This document shows, piece after piece, positions 38,917-46,738 of a stretch of DNA of 64,000 nt; within the stretch, counting starts at the first letter, position 1; each line of letters opens with the position of its first letter. Both the position numbers and the translations under genes were made by a program. Under the pieces are notes generated by a model. The model had not been told where the DNA came from. It worked only from the letters and a program-made list of their open reading frames with translations, and ran no database searches. The DNA is from a virus, in IMG/VR virus record IMGVR_UViG_3300025874_000006, positions 1 through 64,000 of that record; one strand, 5' to 3'.

Positions 38917-39007
38917 TGGCGGAGAGGGTGGGATTTGAACCCACGATACGCTATTAACGTATGCCAGTTTTCAAGACTGGTGCATTCAACCGCTCTGCCA
39001 CCTCTCC
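38917..39007 (-). tRNA. tRNA-Ser (TGA)
   Basis: Class II tRNA with a long variable arm, GGAGAGG/CCTCTCC acceptor, anticodon loop CTTGAAA and encoded GCCA. The cytochrome peroxidase gene starts 37 bp downstream. Confidence 0.92.
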
Positions 39008-39018
39008 ATTTACTACGT

Positions 39019-39047
39019 ATGATACACTAATAATTACTGCTTGTCAA
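39019..39047 (-). promoter_or_regulatory. sigma70-type promoter
   Basis: Minus strand TTGACA, 17 bp, TATCAT, just upstream of tRNA-Ser. Could also express the cytochrome peroxidase gene early. Confidence 0.68.
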
Positions 39048-39066
39048 CCCTTTTTATAAAAAAGTT

Positions 39067-39141
39067 TGGCTGGGGTGGGAGGATTCGAACCTCCGATATC
39101 GGGATCAAAACCCGAGGCCTTAACCGCTTGGCGACACCCCA
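39067..39141 (-). tRNA. tRNA-Gln (TTG)
   Basis: Cloverleaf with TGGGGTG/CACCCCA acceptor, GGAGGTTCGAATCCTCC T-arm, anticodon loop TTTTGAT and encoded GCCA. Confidence 0.92.
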
Positions 39142-39212
39142 AACCTGTTTGCTCTACTGGGCACCACTGATTCAGTTATTTTAAAAGGGGAATCAGACCC
39201 TTTATAATTAAG

Positions 39213-39289
39213 TGGTCGGAGATAAAGGATTCGAACCTTTGGCCCCTGCGTCCCAAACGCAGTGCTCTGCCAGACTGAGCTAATCTCCG
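39213..39289 (-). tRNA. tRNA-Pro (TGG)
   Basis: Cloverleaf with CGGAGAT/ATCTCCG acceptor, AAAGGTTCGAATCCTTT T-arm, anticodon loop TTTGGGA and encoded ACCA. Confidence 0.92.
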
Positions 39290-39370
39290 TATATGGAGAG
39301 CAGTTTACCTCTTACTCAGGAGACGGGCGTAACGACCAGCACAAGTTTAGAGTCATTTCGGGACTATAAA

Positions 39371-39448
39371 TTAATCTTCTCGAAAAAAAGCAAAGTAGAT
39401 GACTATGCAAGTCACTATACTTATTATTAAAATATCTATAAAACACAT
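39371..39448 (-). CDS. possible 25-aa membrane peptide
   Basis: MCFIDILIISIVTCIVIYFAFF is almost one hydrophobic helix. AAGGT lies 12 bp before the ATG. Very short; accepted with low confidence. Nothing else seen in 39290-39454. Confidence 0.35.
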   Translation of the reverse strand: MCFIDILIISIVTCIVIYFAFFRED

Positions 39449-39454
39449 ACGTTA

Positions 39455-39847
39455 TTAAAATACCTTATTAATTTGTATTTGGTTGTTGATTATTACTAAT
39501 GTAGTCGCAGTATTCATAATATTAAGAGATGTTTCGCGAGACATTAAGGTTGTATCGCCCCTAAGCGCGGCATATATTAACAGATTCGACAATAGTTTAA
39601 CCCCTACAAGTGTTTGAGGTGAGGGGTTATTTCCATATACAGGATTTCCTTCCTCTAGACACTCGTTAAGGGGCATATCACTGGTACATACATACTTTAA
39701 TGCTTTATAAGTTTGCAGTGTGTCCACTGTTTGCAACGCTAGAAAGTATTTGTATTTGGTCTGTTCCTTTTCTGTCCAATCATTATATCCAGTACCGGAA
39801 CAGCCGGTAAGAAAAACTAATAAAAGTATAGTTAAGATATTTTTCAT
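39455..39847 (-). CDS. lipoprotein, 130 aa
   Basis: MKNILTILLLVFLTGC is a clear lipoprotein signal with Cys at 16. The mature part is helical with two more cysteines (VCTSDMPLNEC) that could form a disulfide. Function unknown; a surface or exclusion role is possible. Stands between tRNA-Pro and tRNA-Asp. Confidence 0.72.
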   Translation of the reverse strand: MKNILTILLLVFLTGCSGTGYNDWTEKEQTKYKYFLALQTVDTLQTYKALKYVCTSDMPLNECLEEGNPVYGNNPSPQTLVGVKLLSNLLIYAALRGDTTLMSRETSLNIMNTATTLVIINNQIQINKVF

Positions 39848-39867
39848 TATTGTACCTACAATATAGT

Positions 39868-39944
39868 TGGCGGACTGGACGGGACTCGAACCCGCGACCT
39901 CAGCAGTGACAGTGCTGTATTCTAACCAACTGAACTACCAGTCC
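39868..39944 (-). tRNA. tRNA-Asp (GTC)
   Basis: Cloverleaf with GGACTGG/CCAGTCC acceptor, GCGGGTTCGAGTCCCGT T-arm, anticodon loop CTGTCAC and encoded GCCA. Its 5' 23 bp are shared with the end of the HNH gene. Confidence 0.93.
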
Positions 39945-40281
39945 TTTTATTAGGGTTTCCCCATGTTTCCGTTTGAGAATGACAATTAGGACATAACAGC
40001 CGCAGATTTTCTATGCGATTGTCTCTATTGTTACCGTTGATGTGGTCAACCTGTAATATTAGAGTCTTTCCGTTGTATTCTCTTCCCACTCCACATTCGG
40101 AGCATGAGTCATATAGTTCGTTGATATATCTCCTGATACCTTCTCTGTAGTTAGAATCTTCTACCAACTTCTTTTTGACTACGTCCTGTCCTTGACATTT
40201 ATTACTACAGTAGATGCCCTTAGATTGACTTGGGTAATACTGAAATTCAGTATCACAATTTTTACAGATACCTTGTGCCAT
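39922..40281 (-). CDS. HNH homing-type endonuclease, 119 aa
   Basis: Zinc-knuckle N-half (ICKNCDTEF, YCSNKCQGQ, SCSECGV) then LQVDHINGNNRDNRIENLRL and LCPNCHSQT, a clear HNH site. The last codons lie inside tRNA-Asp. Late box at 40311. Different from the other HNH protein in length and detail but equal in layout. Confidence 0.9.
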   Translation of the reverse strand: MAQGICKNCDTEFQYYPSQSKGIYCSNKCQGQDVVKKKLVEDSNYREGIRRYINELYDSCSECGVGREYNGKTLILQVDHINGNNRDNRIENLRLLCPNCHSQTETWGNPNKRTGSSVG

Positions 40282-40310
40282 TATACTTCTCTTTATTAGA
40301 ATGATGTATT

Positions 40311-40318
40311 TATTTATA
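40311..40318 (-). promoter_or_regulatory. T4-type late promoter
   Basis: TATAAATA on the minus strand 30 bp upstream of the HNH gene, set within an imperfect palindrome TAGAATG...CATTCTA. Confidence 0.65.
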
Positions 40319-40330
40319 CCATTCTAACTT

Positions 40331-40513
40331 TTAAGAAGCACTACCAGTCCAAATTCTTTTTAAATAAGTGTGGTCGTCTTCAGTCTTTGTCAGAACAAAC
40401 ACATCACCTTCTTTAAAGGGTAAGTTAGACAAATCCAAAGCCTCGTCATCGTGTTCACTCAACAACTCAAATCCGTTAGTATCTATCTTAAATTTATATC
40501 CGAGATATAGCAT
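40331..40513 (-). CDS. hypothetical protein, 60 aa
   Basis: A small soluble beta-rich acidic protein (KEGDVFVLTKTEDD). Not recognised. It starts directly after the Ala/Gly-rich gene. Confidence 0.66.
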   Translation of the reverse strand: MLYLGYKFKIDTNGFELLSEHDDEALDLSNLPFKEGDVFVLTKTEDDHTYLKRIWTGSAS

Positions 40514-41353
40514 TTAGAACCACTTTTTTCCTTTCTTCTTCTTGAAAGGATTTGTAGGTGTAGGAATCTTGTCGACGATAGTCTGTACCGGAGCAACAAC
40601 TTCTTTTACTGGAGCGACGACTGGAGCAACAATCTTATCTACAGTGTCCTTTACTGGTTGCACAACATCTTGCACTGGGGCGATACTGTCTTCTACAACA
40701 TCATATGCGGGGTCAACATCTACAGTGACAGTTCCTTCGGTCTTCACACCAACAATAAACGCGAGGTTTACTGACCCGCCAATCGTAATGGGTTTGCTGT
40801 CCTTGTTCCAATCTGGGACTTGATAACCACCACCGATAGTTCCACCTACCTGTGCACCAACTGATACAGAAGTGTCGTTCACTACAGCAAGACCTAGACT
40901 TTCATTAGTATAGTAAGTGCGGTTACCTACACCAGCCTTCGCTCCTGCGATTGCACCACCCTCAAACCAACAACCATCTGACCCTGCGTTTGCATCAACT
41001 CCTGCCCATGCGTAGAGTTCTGCATATGCATATAACTCTACACCTACTGCATGGTCACCATTCTGGTACTCTGCCTTCAATGCAGCTTCTGCACGGAGTT
41101 TCGCTTCCGCAACTGCTTCGAGATATAAGTTATCGTCTCGATAACCAACACCATATTTCGCAGACGCATTAGCCTCTGCATTCATTAATGCCTCACCTCT
41201 TAGGGTGTTGCCATCTGGATCTGTCCACTGACCACTTGCATTTACATAAATGCCAGCACCTGCTCGGTACTCTCCGTTTAAACTAGTGTCTGTGTTATCA
41301 GTTCCACCTTCTGCACCGGCATTAGCGCCTGCGCCTGCTGTTGTGTCGACCAT
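40514..41353 (-). CDS. Ala/Gly-rich low-complexity protein, 279 aa
   Basis: The N-two-thirds is Ala/Gly/Glu/Tyr-rich with repeated AEA, YAYAELYAWAG and GAxAG stretches. The C-part has Val/Pro-rich repeats (VAPVKEVVAPVQ) and a lysine-rich end. No known domain. Could be a fibrous virion or surface protein. ATG 41353 overlaps the upstream stop as TGATG. Confidence 0.62.
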   Translation of the reverse strand: MVDTTAGAGANAGAEGGTDNTDTSLNGEYRAGAGIYVNASGQWTDPDGNTLRGEALMNAEANASAKYGVGYRDDNLYLEAVAEAKLRAEAALKAEYQNGDHAVGVELYAYAELYAWAGVDANAGSDGCWFEGGAIAGAKAGVGNRTYYTNESLGLAVVNDTSVSVGAQVGGTIGGGYQVPDWNKDSKPITIGGSVNLAFIVGVKTEGTVTVDVDPAYDVVEDSIAPVQDVVQPVKDTVDKIVAPVVAPVKEVVAPVQTIVDKIPTPTNPFKKKKGKKWF

Positions 41354-41733
41354 CAATTATTCTCCAAATCATGTGTGTGTAATGCTAATAAAGCATAATG
41401 TAATACCTTTACAAGGTCTTTTCGGTGATCTGATACATCACCCTTGTTTCCATAACGTGCATTATACTTATCCACATTACCTAGAAAGAAACCCATACCA
41501 TGGCCGCGATCAATAATGACTTCACTGGATTGAATACCAGAAGTGCAATAGTGTGCATTGTAAGTAGAGTCAATGTAACTCTTAAACTCTTCTATAAGTT
41601 TACCTTCGTTAAATTTGTAATCAATGACACCTATGTCACCGGCTTCTCTCATTGATGTACCATTAGTATATTTTTCGAACTCCACCGTCTCATTGGTGTA
41701 AGGTGGAGTGTGTGCGTACATTAACTGACTCAT
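41353..41733 (-). CDS. DUF3310-containing protein, 126 aa
   Basis: The C-half GFFLGNVDKYNARYGNKG followed by HRKDLVKVLHYALLAL is the DUF3310 signature (GN-x-xKY-x-R then DL-K). Often called a nucleotide-kinase-like phage protein, but its activity is unproven. Overlaps its neighbours on both sides. Confidence 0.78.
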   Translation of the reverse strand: MSQLMYAHTPPYTNETVEFEKYTNGTSMREAGDIGVIDYKFNEGKLIEEFKSYIDSTYNAHYCTSGIQSSEVIIDRGHGMGFFLGNVDKYNARYGNKGDVSDHRKDLVKVLHYALLALHTHDLENN

Positions 41734-41987
41734 ATAAATTCCCTCAAAAGTGCTGATCCCAGCATTACCATCATAACTGCGTTAAGTATAATCAGTGCAC
41801 GGTCTTCCCACATCACTGATACCCACGCCCAAAGACCCGTGCCGACTACTCCTACGGCAAGATCGTATAACCTATACTCAGGGCCTGCTTGTCTAAACAT
41901 TACCGATATTATGATACAAACAGTCGCAGCCCATTTCACATACCAGTCAAGATTATCAGGATACCATTTAGTATCAGGTTTACTCAT
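41730..41987 (-). CDS. small membrane protein, 85 aa
   Basis: Three hydrophobic segments. WYVKWAATVCIIISV and WEDRALIILNA resemble segments of the protein at 120-545, so the pair may be paralogues. Role unknown. Confidence 0.68.
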   Translation of the reverse strand: MSKPDTKWYPDNLDWYVKWAATVCIIISVMFRQAGPEYRLYDLAVGVVGTGLWAWVSVMWEDRALIILNAVMMVMLGSALLREFI

Positions 41988-42340
41988 TAGGACTTACTAC
42001 CAATAGTTCTTCTAACGATATCGTTGTGATTGAACTCTGCCCAATACAACTCAAACGCGACTCCGTCTTTGAGACCTTCGAACTGGTGGATCTTGCCTGG
42101 TTTGACTTGGGTGAACTCGCCCGCACGTAGTATGGTTTCGTCAACAAGACCATCTTGGTCATCTTGCCAAACACGCACAATCATCTCACCGGATTCTACG
42201 AAGAACCCGTTCCATTTGTGTTCGTGCAGATGTTCGGAACACTTGAAACCTTTTTTAAACTCGATACGATGAAACTCAAGAACACCGTTCGCGTGAACTA
42301 GTTCTGTCTGTCCCCAGATCTTTCCTGATTTCATTGTCAT
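41987..42340 (-). CDS. cupin-fold protein, 117 aa
   Basis: SEHLHEHKWNGFFVESGEMIV gives the HxH...E cupin motif 1, and KPGKIHQFEGLKDG motif 2. Metal binding is likely. Resembles sugar-binding or isomerase cupins; substrate unknown. Co-transcribed with the membrane protein. Confidence 0.8.
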   Translation of the reverse strand: MTMKSGKIWGQTELVHANGVLEFHRIEFKKGFKCSEHLHEHKWNGFFVESGEMIVRVWQDDQDGLVDETILRAGEFTQVKPGKIHQFEGLKDGVAFELYWAEFNHNDIVRRTIGSKS

Positions 42341-42366
42341 ACTAGTCTCACTGGTTCATAATAATT

Positions 42367-42451
42367 TGGTACGAGTGAGAGGACTTGAACCTCCACTGAT
42401 TTCTCAACAAGAACCTAAATCTTGCGCGTCTACCAATTTCGCCACACTCGC
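42367..42451 (-). tRNA. tRNA-Leu (TAG)
   Basis: Class II tRNA with long variable arm, GCGAGTG/CACTCGT acceptor, anticodon loop TTTAGGT and encoded ACCA. Confidence 0.92.
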
Positions 42452-42455
42452 ATTT

Positions 42456-42530
42456 TGGCTCCAAAGGTTGGGGTCGAACCAACGACCAATTGATTAACAG
42501 TCAACTGCTCTACCACTGAGCTACTTTGGA
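42456..42530 (-). tRNA. tRNA-Asn (GTT)
   Basis: Cloverleaf with TCCAAAG/CTTTGGA acceptor, GTTGGTTCGACCCCAAC T-arm, anticodon loop CTGTTAA and encoded GCCA. Only 4 bp from tRNA-Leu. Confidence 0.93.
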
Positions 42531-42558
42531 ATAATTTCTTCTTTACTACTAAGACGAT

Positions 42559-42594
42559 ATTATACTACAAAACCCTCTATGTGTCAAGAGGGTT
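42559..42594 (-). promoter_or_regulatory. sigma70 promoter inside a terminator hairpin
   Basis: Minus strand TTGACA (42587-42582), 17 bp, TATAAT (42564-42559). The arms AACCCTCT and AGAGGGTT (42594-42587, 42578-42571) form a hairpin followed by TTTTG, and the -35 box lies in its loop. The stop TGA of the upstream gene is also the TGA of TTGACA. It drives tRNA-Asn and tRNA-Leu. Confidence 0.8.
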
Positions 42595-42796
42595 GGTGTT
42601 CTAATATGTCTTGATTTGAAAACCCACGTTTCACTAGTTCATTACGAAATTTAACTTTTACTTTCGGGGTTCTGCACTTATCGAACTCTTCCCACAGAGA
42701 TTCGGTGGAAAGGGATTTTACAAAAAACCGTTGAGTTGTAATCTTTCCGGTCATGCGGTCTTTTACAATAGTATCTTCTTTGTACTTAGTTGGCAT
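42584..42796 (-). CDS. conserved small phage protein, 70 aa
   Basis: MPTKYKEDTIVKDRMTGK and FRNELVKRGFSNQDI match a small protein common in marine T4-like phages, function unknown. Basic and soluble. Its stop is fused to the next promoter. Confidence 0.75.
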   Translation of the reverse strand: MPTKYKEDTIVKDRMTGKITTQRFFVKSLSTESLWEEFDKCRTPKVKVKFRNELVKRGFSNQDILEHQPS

Positions 42797-42838
42797 AATA
42801 TAGTTCCTTATTAAAGGGTTTAAGAGTTGTCGATTTTT

Positions 42839-43084
42839 TTAATCTTCGCTTAGTGATGCGTTGTATGCATCAACTACTTCGTCAGTATGCACAACAGCAC
42901 AGATAGCCTGCACCTCTGCTGACTCGTTGCTGTAGTCTTGACCAGCCGTGATGACGTGTCTGTGGTAGCCTGAAGATAGCTCTACGCCGTCTTCTAAGAC
43001 TTTGGTGCAGGTTCGTACTTGTACTGCTTTGAACTCACCTACGATTTCAATCTTGTCTTCTGATATTACTTTTTCTAAAGCCAT
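42839..43084 (-). CDS. tail-fibre-adjacent protein, 81 aa
   Basis: MALEKVISEDKIEIVGEFKAVQVRT then YHRHVITAGQDYSNE is a pattern often found beside tail-fibre genes of marine phages. Possibly a small tail-associated protein. 45 bp downstream of the fibre gene. Confidence 0.68.
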   Translation of the reverse strand: MALEKVISEDKIEIVGEFKAVQVRTCTKVLEDGVELSSGYHRHVITAGQDYSNESAEVQAICAVVHTDEVVDAYNASLSED

Positions 43085-43129
43085 TGTGTTGCTCCTGTCT
43101 GTGCCTACCGTCCGATAGGCGTATGGTTG

Positions 43130-44890
43130 TTATGCTGTTTGATATGATGCGGTTACATGGACGTATCTTGAGCTGCCTGCTGTCAAGTTTGCAACGACCC
43201 AATTACCGCCCTGTATCATACCCAGAAACTCTAGTTGTGAGGTGCTTCCCTGTACAATTCCGCCTACAGTTTCACAAGCAACATTAAATGTGTTTAAATA
43301 TGTTACAGGAAAAGAAGACCTTTTAGGCCCATTTGCAAAAGGTAAGCCTGTAATAATATGATTAGGAGCGCCCGTTATAGTTGAGGCCTCCAAAGCAAGA
43401 GTGACGGTAACTAAACGTCCAACTTTAGTGTATATACCAGTCATGTCTGTAGCTGTAGCTCCACCGCCTAAAGTAGGAGTCCAAGTACCCTCTTCATAAT
43501 CATCCAGCTTATTAGCAGCACCTGTGCCGCCTAAGTAGACACCGCCTCCTAAATATAAGTTCTTAAAGCCGTTGTTGTCATCGCCCAAAGATATCACGCC
43601 GTCAACTTGGGTTCCGTCTCCGTTTGTCGGTTGTATCTCTTGAGATGCGCCTGTCAGTCCTGCTCCGTTGGTTCTTGGGTCTAAGATAATTGTGGATACA
43701 AGCCCAGCGCGAGATTGAATACTACCTACGGTTGTGCCGTCTTTGCGGAGCAGCATAATGTCGCCATCAGTTGTTCTGCGGTTAAACACGGCAGAAACGT
43801 CTGGTCTACTCGCTGAAATAAAACCTGCACTAGAAAGCTGAATTCCCGTGGTTGTTAGGTCTGCAACAGTCTTACCCACAAGCAAATTACCTGCGCCATT
43901 TAGAGTCATCTTAGGCGTAGTGTTAGCGTTGGCATAGAAGTTTAAGTTGTTACTTGCGCCGCCAGTTGAGCCTATGTCCCAGTAGGACGAAGCGCCAGTG
44001 TTCTCAATGACTCGCAATGCTGAAGGCAGGTTAGTAGATACAGTCTTAGAGTAAGCGTTAAGAGTGGCAGCGTTGGTTGTTCCAGTGCCTGCTACAACTG
44101 AGCCAGTAAGTGAAACACTACCAGTAACGTCTATGCCTGTGTCGTCTGTTCTTATTTTTTCAGACCCATTATGGAAAAGTTTAACGAATCCGTCAGGCTC
44201 AGCAGTTATCATATTCTCATCATCAGCAACATTATTAACTGCAAAGTTTTGTGCTTGTATTTTTAAGTTTCCAGTACCTGCGTCAACAATTCTACTCTGA
44301 GTTCCATCATGATAAATCTGTAGGTCATCACCAGCACCAAACGTAGCCTTGTCATTGTCGCCAAAGTTAATGTCAGCAGAGGTAGTCAAAGGGCCGGTTA
44401 ACGTACCACCCGATACTGGTAAATATCCAGCAAACGAAGGTGGAGTATATGTGAAAACACCTGTCGTGTTATCGTATTCTAAATTTGCAACACCGACCGC
44501 ATTAACCGATACCGAAAGGTCTGTCAGCGATATACCTACTAAGTCAGGAATACCAATTAAAGTTGCACCAGTAAAGTCTACAGTACCGTCTGCTGTAATG
44601 TTAGCGATGTTTAGGTAACCGTCAGTACCATCAGTACCAGCATCCATTACCAGAGAAGCAACATCCAATGGATCATTAGGATTAAATCCTACTTGCGTAG
44701 CATAAGTACCACCAGCTGCTCCGCGACCAATAAAGTTGTCTGCATACACGTCACCTAAGACGAGCATATCAGTCTCTACTTTAAATACTTTTGTACTTGA
44801 CATATTAGGTAATCCACTCTGTTCTGCTAAATTTTCAGGAACGTTCTGTTCTCCAATATTGACGTTAGGTGTCTGGGTATCGTTAGACAT
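43130..44890 (-). CDS. tail fibre / tail spike-like protein, 586 aa
   Basis: A beta-rich, Gly/Thr/Asn-rich protein. ISLTDLSVSVNAVG, LPVSGGTLTGPLTTSADINFGD and ATLNAYSKTV are repetitive fibre-type segments. NKLDDYEEGTWTPTLGG near residue 460 is a motif common in receptor-binding ends of marine phage fibres. It probably recognises the host surface. No chaperone domain is seen. Late promoter 39 bp upstream. Confidence 0.82.
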   Translation of the reverse strand: MSNDTQTPNVNIGEQNVPENLAEQSGLPNMSSTKVFKVETDMLVLGDVYADNFIGRGAAGGTYATQVGFNPNDPLDVASLVMDAGTDGTDGYLNIANITADGTVDFTGATLIGIPDLVGISLTDLSVSVNAVGVANLEYDNTTGVFTYTPPSFAGYLPVSGGTLTGPLTTSADINFGDNDKATFGAGDDLQIYHDGTQSRIVDAGTGNLKIQAQNFAVNNVADDENMITAEPDGFVKLFHNGSEKIRTDDTGIDVTGSVSLTGSVVAGTGTTNAATLNAYSKTVSTNLPSALRVIENTGASSYWDIGSTGGASNNLNFYANANTTPKMTLNGAGNLLVGKTVADLTTTGIQLSSAGFISASRPDVSAVFNRRTTDGDIMLLRKDGTTVGSIQSRAGLVSTIILDPRTNGAGLTGASQEIQPTNGDGTQVDGVISLGDDNNGFKNLYLGGGVYLGGTGAANKLDDYEEGTWTPTLGGGATATDMTGIYTKVGRLVTVTLALEASTITGAPNHIITGLPFANGPKRSSFPVTYLNTFNVACETVGGIVQGSTSQLEFLGMIQGGNWVVANLTAGSSRYVHVTASYQTA

Positions 44891-44928
44891 AATATCATCT
44901 CACTATAAATTTGTAAATGTGTTTGTAC

Positions 44929-44936
44929 TATTTATA
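44929..44936 (-). promoter_or_regulatory. T4-type late promoter
   Basis: TATAAATA on the minus strand, 39 bp upstream of the tail fibre gene, between it and tRNA-Glu. Confidence 0.72.
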
Positions 44937-44959
44937 CAAAAAAAACATTTCATTCAATA

Positions 44960-45035
44960 TGGCGTCCCGTAGGGGAGTCGAACCCCTGTTACCGCCGTGA
45001 AAGGGCGGTGTCCTAGGCCTCTAGACGAACGGGAC
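44960..45035 (-). tRNA. tRNA-Glu (TTC)
   Basis: Cloverleaf with GTCCCGT/ACGGGAC acceptor, AGGGGTTCGACTCCCCT T-arm, anticodon loop CTTTCAC and encoded GCCA. It begins 1 bp after the stop of the 85-aa gene. Confidence 0.93.
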
Positions 45036-45036
45036 A

Positions 45037-45294
45037 TTAATAAATTTTTTCTACTAAGATTGTGACTTCACCGATTTCACTGGAAACCATGATTGCCCAA
45101 TCAAAGACATCAACATGTACTGTGTCATACTGATAGTCTTTAGTGACCTCTTGGACTGCTCTTTCAATTGCACCGTCCGCATCACCATGAACGCATATCA
45201 GTCCACCCATGTGGTCGTATAGTATATATGCGTTATTTACCTCCGAATCTTCTGGAAATAGACCTGTTGGCATAGACTCGTAATCTATCGGCAT
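45037..45294 (-). CDS. hypothetical protein, 85 aa
   Basis: Acidic soluble protein (ICVHGDADGAIERAVQEV). Not recognised. Starts at the stop of the hydrolase gene. Confidence 0.68.
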   Translation of the reverse strand: MPIDYESMPTGLFPEDSEVNNAYILYDHMGGLICVHGDADGAIERAVQEVTKDYQYDTVHVDVFDWAIMVSSEIGEVTILVEKIY

Positions 45295-45818
45295 TAGTAC
45301 TCCTCTTTATAGAAGATATGGTCACCAATCCTACCAATCAATCTCATACTTGAGTGAGAACTCCATTTAGGACTGACATAGTTTGCATGGTAGTGAGTAG
45401 ACCCTTCAGTTAGTCCTCGGTGTTTCTTAGTGAAAATCATGTCTCGTGCTATATCTTGTGCACGTAACCAAGAATATGTCTCTACTGGTTCATCTGCAAG
45501 ACCATCGCAGTACCAACTGAACTGACACATGTTCTTTCTCGGTATGGACATTCCTCGGTCTAATCCCCACTGACTCAGTACGGCTTGTTTAACAACTCCA
45601 CAAATGGTGGACGGGAATCTTCCGTGTTGTACACGGTTAAGAGTAACATCCGCAACTGCATACTGACCGGCGAGACTTTCACTTCTTGCCTCATGATATA
45701 TATTCAATGCAAGACAGTTGATTTCTTCGTTATCGCGCATATTTGGAGTTTCTGCATGGACTAGGCTAATGTAACCTAGAAAACCAAGCATAACAATCCC
45801 TATCGATAAGCGTACCAT
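45294..45818 (-). CDS. SleB/CwlJ-type cell-wall hydrolase, 174 aa
   Basis: N-terminal signal peptide (MVRLSIGIVMLGFLGYISLVHAE). CLALNIYHEARSESLAGQ, VADVTLNRV and CQFSWYCDG are the Hydrolase_2 motifs, with Glu in YHEARSE as the likely catalytic residue. An exported murein hydrolase; may aid lysis together with the T4-type lysozyme, or act at entry. Confidence 0.88.
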   Translation of the reverse strand: MVRLSIGIVMLGFLGYISLVHAETPNMRDNEEINCLALNIYHEARSESLAGQYAVADVTLNRVQHGRFPSTICGVVKQAVLSQWGLDRGMSIPRKNMCQFSWYCDGLADEPVETYSWLRAQDIARDMIFTKKHRGLTEGSTHYHANYVSPKWSSHSSMRLIGRIGDHIFYKEEY

Positions 45819-45844
45819 AAAATTCTCCTAATGAATAAAGAGTT

Positions 45845-45873
45845 ATTATACAGGGTTTATAGAGGAATGTCAA
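45845..45873 (-). promoter_or_regulatory. sigma70-type promoter
   Basis: Minus strand TTGACA, 17 bp, TATAAT, upstream of the hydrolase. The stop TGA of the 41-aa gene overlaps the -35 box. Confidence 0.8.
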
Positions 45874-45995
45874 ACAGTTTTTCGTAAAAGTTTTAGAAGT
45901 TTATCTAATTTCTTTTGTTGTTTGGGGGTGGGACTGTCCCCTACCTTAGATAGTAGGAGAGCATATTCTTTAGCGAGATTTGACTGATAGTTCAT
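45870..45995 (-). CDS. small basic protein, 41 aa
   Basis: MNYQSNLAKEYALLLSKVGD then PKQQKKLDKLLKLLRK, a lysine/leucine-rich helix. The ATG at 45995 follows TGAGGAA, and a promoter lies just upstream. Role unknown. Confidence 0.62.
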   Translation of the reverse strand: MNYQSNLAKEYALLLSKVGDSPTPKQQKKLDKLLKLLRKTV

Positions 45996-46019
45996 TATAG
46001 TTCCTCAAGTTGTTGAGTT

Positions 46020-46048
46020 ATTATACTATAATGAACTATTCTTGTCAA
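46020..46048 (-). promoter_or_regulatory. sigma70-type promoter
   Basis: Minus strand TTGACA, 17 bp, TATAAT, starting 1 bp after the end of the kinase gene. Drives the 41-aa gene. Confidence 0.8.
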
Positions 46049-46738
46049 TCATTTCTTTTTCTTTTCTCCGGCAATCCACTTCTTCGCTTTAGCATTTTCT
46101 ACTGGAGCTTGAGTGAACTTAGTAGCATCACGGTATGCGCGGACTGTCTCTTTCTGGTAGTCCTTACCTTCAGAGTTATCCACAACTAGAAAGTTCTTCT
46201 TACCGAACATCTGTTGGAACTTACCAATATTTTTTTGTACCGCTTTCCAGTACTCAGTAACACCTTTGGCACCTAGTGTACGTGCGCGTTGTGCATCACG
46301 AGAGATTGCAGTATCAAGGTCAGTATTCACGAAAATCATTGCGACATCGTAACCTAGTTTCTTGAGTTCTTTTGCTTGGTCTGCAATCTTACTTGGGTCT
46401 TTACCAGTACCATCGATGACAAGACCTAGACGACCTCTGATGTACATCGATTGTTTGATGTCAGTAAGGCTCTTTGCTTTACCGCGAAGTTCTTGACCCT
46501 TTACGGAGAAGATGTTATCTGGATTCATTTCCATAGATGCTTTCTTCATGGCGTTCTCAAACGCATCATCAGAGTTAACAACTTTATAACCCATAGAAGT
46601 CAGACCTGTCTTACCGACAATGAATGACTTACCAGAGCCTGGGCCGCCAGCGAGAAAGATTGCCTTGAAGATTGCTGGGTCGTTGACACCTTCGTTTAAG
46701 AAGGACTTAAATGATTTTACCACGGTTGTGCTCGCCAT
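46049..46738 (-). CDS. capsid-targeted zeta-toxin-like P-loop kinase
   Basis: A 229-aa protein. VVKSFKSFLNEGVND is the same type of targeting start as at 27.5-33 kb (LNE-G site). IFLAGGPGSGKSFI is a Walker A at 31-38, LVIDGTGKDPSK a Walker B/acceptor region, and SRDAQRARTLGAKGV an Arg-rich lid. Zeta-type and polynucleotide-kinase-like enzymes share this fold. Substrate unknown. Start at 46738 (ATG) or a GTG five codons later. Confidence 0.76.
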   Translation of the reverse strand: MASTTVVKSFKSFLNEGVNDPAIFKAIFLAGGPGSGKSFIVGKTGLTSMGYKVVNSDDAFENAMKKASMEMNPDNIFSVKGQELRGKAKSLTDIKQSMYIRGRLGLVIDGTGKDPSKIADQAKELKKLGYDVAMIFVNTDLDTAISRDAQRARTLGAKGVTEYWKAVQKNIGKFQQMFGKKNFLVVDNSEGKDYQKETVRAYRDATKFTQAPVENAKAKKWIAGEKKKK

